64,000 bases of DNA from Apostichopus japonicus (taxonomy: Eukaryota; Echinodermata; Holothuroidea; Aspidochirotida; Stichopodidae). Made by a program: the position numbers and the translations under genes. Where the stretch lies: assembly GCF_037975245.1 (NCBI RefSeq), contig NC_092574.1:23807713-23871712 (forward strand). The letters are read 5' to 3'. Numbering within the stretch: the first letter of the stretch is position 1; each line of letters starts with the position of its first letter. Shown in pieces: positions 61,601-64,000 of the stretch. Under the pieces are notes generated by a model that saw only the letters and a list, made by a program, of their open reading frames with translations, was not told the DNA's origin and searched no databases.

Positions 61601-62644
61601 GCTTATGAATGTGTAAAAGCTCTTGTTGCTTAGCAACTAAATTGTGCCTCATCAGTTCTTCCTTCTGCTGCAGATCCTTGACATTTGGCTTTGTTTTTGC
61701 TGATGGAGTCGCTTTTGTTTTCGGCACTGCTTGTTGGACAGCAGCCTCGTGTTGCTGAATGGAAGAAAAAAATTACTGTGTTTCAAGGAGATACTAAAGT
61801 TTATCGTTTAAATTTTCAAATATCTACGTTTTGACTTGAAACAGCTAGATTAAGACATGGATTTTGTTGCTAACTACATTTTGTAAATCAGAGGTTAATT
61901 TATGATGATAAATTAGTTGTCTTTCATAAAAACCCAAATAAAAACTGGGTGCTAGTGTGGAAGAATACTGACCTATTTGGCAATTGAATAGATGATGCAG
62001 GGTGTGGAGGGTAACTGTCATTGAAAGTTATAACTAGAATGATCTCTTATACTGTAAATAAATATATAAACATATATACATAAACTTATATTCACAACAA
62101 TTTCAAATTTTTCTGTTGACGCCAACTAACCTATAACCACAAATAATAAGCTTCTTGTAGCATGGGATATGCATGCTTCTCTTCATGTAGTAGCATATTC
62201 ACCAGTTCATTTCATTGCGATTTTTTTATACACTGACTAATCACGACTTCTAAGTGTCTTATGATTTCATATAATAAATGAAGATCTCATCTGACCTACC
62301 AGCCAAACAAATTATACAACAGTAAATTGTAGGTCATCAGCATTATTACTGAATGTAAGAGCTTCCAGTTGGTGTTAAAGAATGTTGTGAGATATATAAA
62401 TAGATCCTGTCAACGGTTACAGTTGTCTTAGACTTGCTCTTCTAACCTTTTTAATAAACCTTGGATTGACATGAATAGATGGAGTTACCACAGTAACAGG
62501 TGGGTTGGTTGGAACAGCCATTACTGGCCATGCAGGATCCAGCAGCTTAACTTTCATGTCCAATTCATACAGCTGATTGGCCGGAAAAAATTCAGTCCAT
62601 GTTGACCGAAGCTTGAATAACGATTGACGCACCTTTTCTCCAAC
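48292..62644 (-). CDS. PCF11: Pre-mRNA cleavage complex II protein Pcf11 (5' part outside window)
   Basis: Twelve exons, all with GT..AG introns and agreeing phases, code for 2336 aa plus stop. Pcf11 binds the RNA polymerase II CTD through its CID, bridges it to Clp1 and other CFII/CPSF parts, and drives 3'-end cleavage and termination. Seen here, numbered from the first codon in the window: end of the CID (RQSLFKLRSTW, then FPANQLYELD, then LDPAWPV; 1-45); a Gln-rich coiled coil (LLHIHKQRLELELQQTKARL); an RS-rich block with RDPRL repeats (222-555); a very acidic region with DVDER repeats (608-1188); a DPRR-repeat, proline-rich region (1188-1614); RYPGVIYSIISGTQ before zinc finger 1 (C1745, C1748, H1763, H1767); zinc finger 2 (C1840, C1843, H1872, C1875); and a 455-aa acidic tail with octapeptide repeats. 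Human PCF11 is about 1555 aa, so this one is far longer. Most of the CID must lie beyond 64000. Confidence 0.95.
48970..49315 (-). repeat. PCF11: Octapeptide (24-nt) coding repeats in PCF11
   Basis: About 12 degenerate units of consensus G-L-x-E-G-V/A-x-P, for example GLEEGVIP twice in a row, GLTEGAIP, GLVDGATP and GLVEGVLP. The frame is kept throughout; the ends are decayed (NLVEGVIS, DLVKDDTS, NLVEDVAP). Confidence 0.9.
50130..50258 (-). CDS. PCF11: PCF11 exon with zinc finger 2
   Basis: 43 codons, phase 0 at both ends: YCKICQEQFEQYWDEDDEAW, then KVNNKTYHPTCFEDLKN. C-x2-C and H-x2-C ligands match the conserved second zinc finger of Pcf11. Acceptor CCCCCCTTAG, donor AAT|GTAAGT. Confidence 0.95.
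50650..50747 (-). CDS. PCF11: PCF11 linker exon between the zinc fingers
   Basis: Completes codon 1806 (T|AT, Tyr) and codes RSAFFEQQAEEATVESEQEG, then RGVPVTGVEEDE. The FFE helix matches SQFFEKVHEE in human Pcf11. Acceptor TCTTCACAG, donor GAG|GTAGGC. Confidence 0.93.
51182..51223 (-). repeat. Exon-end copy G (42 nt, acceptor lost)
   Basis: Copy farthest downstream. Reads DWLLYEEIDASEG in frame, with one codon deleted and Glu to Asp. Donor AT|GTAAGTAG; the AG expected before it is AT, so it could not be used from this acceptor. Confidence 0.85.
51302..51346 (-). repeat. Exon-end copy F
   Basis: Frame open: T|TT gives Phe, then EWLLYEEIDTSEEG. Acceptor TTAATCAG, donor AT|GTAAGTAAAG. Changes from the true exon: Y to F, A to T, and two synonymous. 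Confidence 0.85.
51426..51470 (-). repeat. Exon-end copy E (in-frame stop)
   Basis: Reads EWLLYEEIDASEE then TGA in place of the last GGA. Acceptor TTATTTAG, donor AT|GTAAGTAAAG. If included it would end the protein before zinc finger 2. Confidence 0.85.
51559..51603 (-). repeat. Exon-end copy D
   Basis: Codes EWLLYEEIDASEEG with only two synonymous changes from the true exon. Acceptor ATTATTAAG, donor AT|GTAAGTAAAG. Confidence 0.85.
51689..51733 (-). repeat. Exon-end copy C
   Basis: Codes EWLLYEEIDTSEEG (Ala to Thr, two synonymous changes). Acceptor TTAATTAG, donor AT|GTAAGTAAAG. Confidence 0.85.
51811..51855 (-). repeat. Exon-end copy B
   Basis: Codes KWLLYEEIDASEEG (Glu to Lys, one synonymous change). 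Acceptor TTAATCAG, donor AT|GTAAGTAAAG. Only 58 nt separate it from the true exon donor. Confidence 0.85.
51914..52140 (-). CDS. PCF11: PCF11 exon with zinc finger 1
   Basis: RYPGVIYSIISGTQCSSCGM, then RFSIELMEEYRKHLDWHFRQ, then KWYYELDEWLLYEEIDASEE. C-x2-C and H-x3-H ligands. The exon is the source of the array downstream. Acceptor GACGGTTAG, donor GGAT|GTAAGT. Confidence 0.95.
52460..52615. mobile_element. MITE with CAGGGAATAATT ends, copy a
   Basis: 156 bp in a PCF11 intron with terminal inverted repeats CAGGGAATAATT and AATTATTCCCTG. Shares ATCTTGGCACTTRTATAGC and other blocks with 57776-57946. No obvious target duplication. Not the same as the miniature CAGGGAG hairpins. Confidence 0.7.
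52863..53211 (-). CDS. PCF11: PCF11 exon before zinc finger 1
   Basis: VEEAAPANTLKSQVDINDLL, then SKLMSSGILT, a Pro/Ala stretch, a Lys/Arg-rich basic cluster (NRNRKKKAKK), then LLEELNLPPEQRVVPPLALG. The DINDLLSKL helix may be a protein-binding motif ahead of the Clp1-binding region. Confidence 0.9.
53789..55065 (-). CDS. PCF11: PCF11 exon: DPRR repeats and Pro/Met/Gln-rich region
   Basis: Residues about 1188-1614: Arg/Glu-rich helix (RRLRRVELAESEEYHRIMEE), PPHMRGPPRRRREEE, six DPRR-type repeats (12-nt units, 54340-54430), then Pro/Gln/Met-rich low-complexity sequence. Acceptor CATCTAACAG, donor ATGG|GTGAGT. Confidence 0.92.
55687..57428 (-). CDS. PCF11: PCF11 exon: acidic region with DVDER repeats
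   Basis: Starts ADRQLHTGQITHEEHQKLLS, then a predicted coiled coil. After LIGGPRMRS come many D-V-D-x-R motifs (DVDLR, DVDHR, DVDER four times, DVDDR, DTDER, DIDLR) spaced through Lys/Glu-rich sequence. Such spacing suggests a repeated short binding motif. Acceptor CCTCTCAG, donor GAGG|GTATGA. Confidence 0.92.
57776..57946. mobile_element. MITE with CAGGGAATAATT end, copy b
   Basis: Homologue of 52460-52615 in another PCF11 intron. The left end CAGGGAATAATTTAT is clear and the middle shares CATCTTGGCACTTATATAGC. The right end is decayed (AAATATACCC). Confidence 0.6.
58317..58473 (-). CDS. PCF11: PCF11 exon, Arg/Gly-rich linker
   Basis: Joins GFGR| to GGGARLEPYGRSRPYDDR, then SPPGRRRRSSIDPSVVIPKE, then LSSDKMSAILAK. 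Acceptor GTTTACAG, donor AAAG|GTAAAG. Confidence 0.9.
58885..59885 (-). CDS. PCF11: PCF11 exon: RDPRL motifs and RS domain
   Basis: MFGVKRGDPRAAPRDPRLAR at the start, then Thr/Val/Pro-rich sequence, DLTISDEDSSS, an Arg/Ser dipeptide block, and a Lys/Arg/Glu-rich helix. RS-type composition suggests contacts with other processing factors. Acceptor TTACTACAG, donor GGACG|GTAGGT. Confidence 0.92.
60128..60149. repeat. Poly(G) tract of about 21
   Basis: Longest G homopolymer in the window, in a PCF11 intron. On the gene strand it is poly(C). Confidence 0.95.
60228..60488 (-). CDS. PCF11: PCF11 exon, Gln/Ala-rich
   Basis: ALELDRKNLELQRQKILQQQ, then QQQVFAAHAALANPTPAPLA, then GWGSTEITPPQPGSEH. Continues the coiled coil of the exon before. 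Acceptor TGTTTAG, donor CAT|GTAAGT. Confidence 0.9.
61285..61400. repeat. Decayed repeat with CAGCACTTTACATC motif
   Basis: AATAATAATCATAATAAATT, then ATACAGCACTTTACATC, then CTCAAAGCACTTCACAG is the sort of 3' tail seen on many invertebrate LINEs and SINEs. Assigned by motif only. Confidence 0.4.
61551..61754 (-). CDS. PCF11: PCF11 exon, coiled coil
   Basis: QHEAAVQQAVPKTKATPSAK, then KEELMRHNLVAKQQELLHIH, then KQRLELELQQTKARLQEQ. Matches the human QQLLAKQKQLLELQQKKLEL region. Acceptor TTCCATTCAG, donor CAG|GTAGAG. Confidence 0.93.
62447..62644 (-). CDS. PCF11: PCF11 exon: end of the CID (CTD-interacting domain)
   Basis: VGEKVRQSLFKLRSTWTEFF, then PANQLYELDMKVKLLDPAWP, then PSIHVNPRFIKK. 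This corresponds to the last CID helices and the segment after them in vertebrate Pcf11. Phase 0 at both ends; acceptor ATGTGCAG, donor AAG|GTTAGA. Confidence 0.95.
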
Positions 62645-64000
62645 CTGCACATGACCAGGAATATTAATGGAACAAGAAATCGGTTAATAACTTTGCTCAT
62701 TTAGAATAGAGCACTGTTGATATGTGACTGACTAGATTTGACAAATCTAAAAAGAACTTCAAACTATAAACCTTTTCGATTTACCCTACTAAATGATATA
62801 CTGATGACATGTGCACTACTTCATGTTTAAGACCAACATCTAGATCAGATAACTGCATCCTACTTATAATGCAGATGTCAGAGGAAATTAATGTACACAT
62901 TAAAAGGTTCTGAAGATACAGCTAAGATCGTGGTACACCAGCTAGTCAGAATTGTAGCTCAATTTATCTATAGAAATAAGGATAAGTTGTCAGGCCTAAC
63001 TGGGGAAGGGGTCCAAGTTAAGGGTTTCTCACCCACACTTTGGAAATACCAGCCAACTCTCACGGCTCTACTACTAGAATCACAGAGTCATGTATCATTT
63101 CACAGTGGGATCTCCAAATCTCACATGTATATAAAACATCTTAAGCCGGTGAACTAAGTATATTTTTTTTTGTATAATAGGACAAAGAAAGTTGCAAAGG
63201 AATACAATGCACTTTATAACTTTATACAATGTTAAAACAAAGATTTTCAAATTTGTAAATCTTCAGGTTTTCAGGCACCAATCTCCAGATTTTCTTTGGA
63301 AATCTGCACAGATTTGACAGTCCGGCTTTGATGGAAACAATGATTTTGATGGTACGTTCATGAAAATTGTACTAAATTTAAAGTAAAACAGCTAAATCTA
63401 GCATACACTGTAAATAACAACAATTCCAACTGCAATGGATCATCATCAAGGTTTTCTCTACTGTATTTATTGACGTACTTACTAACAATCAGGAGATTTC
63501 TTAAGTTTGTAGATACATCTAGACACTCATGAAAGTGGAGCATGTCTGGAGAATTCAGGTTGTAATTCTAGCTGGTCAACAACTACCAGCTATGAGTCTG
63601 CTAAGAAATACATTGCTAAGAAATACATTACAGATCTTCCTGTAAGAGTTTAGCATCTAACTTCATTAAATTTTCTCTGGTACTGCTGCATAGTAAGCTA
63701 CTCAAGTCAAGGATTTATACTGTTTCATGCTGCTGTCATAATTTTAGTAAGTACTAAAGAAAGCCATCACCTAAATTTTTGCAAATTTTGTCTTGAAGTA
63801 CAATTTCTCACAAACTAAGAATGTGTAGGAATGTACTGAACAGAAGTTACTCTTTTAATGATCTGCTGAATCAAACTTTATGCCCCCAGTTATCTTTCAA
63901 CTCAATGTATGTTATGGCAGCTACTCCCTTGTTAACAATCGCCCTATTGTCCACTTACCGTGAAACTATTCACATATAGCAAGGTTATCTGCTATTGAAC
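62645..64000 (-). other. PCF11 intron running off the window
   Basis: No CID exon was recognised upstream of 62644. Two plus-strand or minus-strand ORFs here (62891-63157, 63358-63543) lack CID motifs. The remaining N-terminal exons should lie beyond 64000. Confidence 0.6.

Noticed and set aside
62891-63157. 88-aa open frame on the plus strand
   Set aside because: No homology, no splice context, lies in a PCF11 intron.
63955-64000. Possible PCF11 CID mini-exon (LLYVNSFT) with donor ACG|GTAAGT
   Set aside because: Only about ten codons before a stop or AG, and the match to the CID segment (MYLMDSIVKN) is too weak.
1-64000. CRISPR array, bacterial operon or phage
   Set aside because: Spliced eukaryotic genes, SINEs and LINEs throughout. 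No spaced identical repeats of CRISPR type.

Overview
The window looks like nuclear DNA of a marine invertebrate, most likely a deuterostome and possibly an echinoderm such as a sea cucumber. The taxon is an inference from gene content, long repeat-filled introns, LINE and SINE relics and many poly(G) tracts; no lineage-specific marker was found. There is no sign of bacterial genes, CRISPR arrays or rRNA. Three spliced protein-coding genes can be built with every intron on GT..AG and every reading frame closing across the junctions.

Layout. 1-20 kb is gene-free and packed with mobile-element relics: several degenerate LINE fragments, a tRNA-derived SINE, hAT-like and Mutator-like non-autonomous DNA elements, two pairs of dispersed repeats, microsatellites and a 12-bp minisatellite. 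Among these sits a family of tiny hairpin insertions (about 25-34 bp, ends CAGGGAG..CTCCCTG) flanked by 7-bp duplications. 20.6-28.8 kb (+) is a 3-exon PGRMC gene (membrane-anchored cytochrome-b5-like heme protein, 175 aa). 29-38.7 kb is repeat-rich, with two LINE relics, one of them split by a hAT-like element, and a Penelope-like 3' tail. 38.8-44.0 kb (+) is WBP4 (spliceosomal U1-type zinc finger/WW protein, 303 aa). 48.3-62.6 kb (-) is PCF11 (pre-mRNA cleavage and termination factor); 12 exons code for 2336 aa, and the N-terminal part of its CID domain lies beyond the right edge.

WBP4 and PCF11 are convergent and both act in nuclear pre-mRNA processing (splicing, and 3'-end formation with transcription termination). 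PGRMC is an unrelated ER/heme-linked protein.

The two most interesting observations are (1) a tandem array of six degenerate copies of the 3' end of the PCF11 zinc-finger exon, each a frame-neutral 45-nt (once 42-nt) candidate microexon with a GTAAGT donor and, in five copies, an AG acceptor; and (2) the miniature hairpin insertions with 7-bp target duplications, supported by empty and filled paralogous sites inside this window and by one nested insertion.
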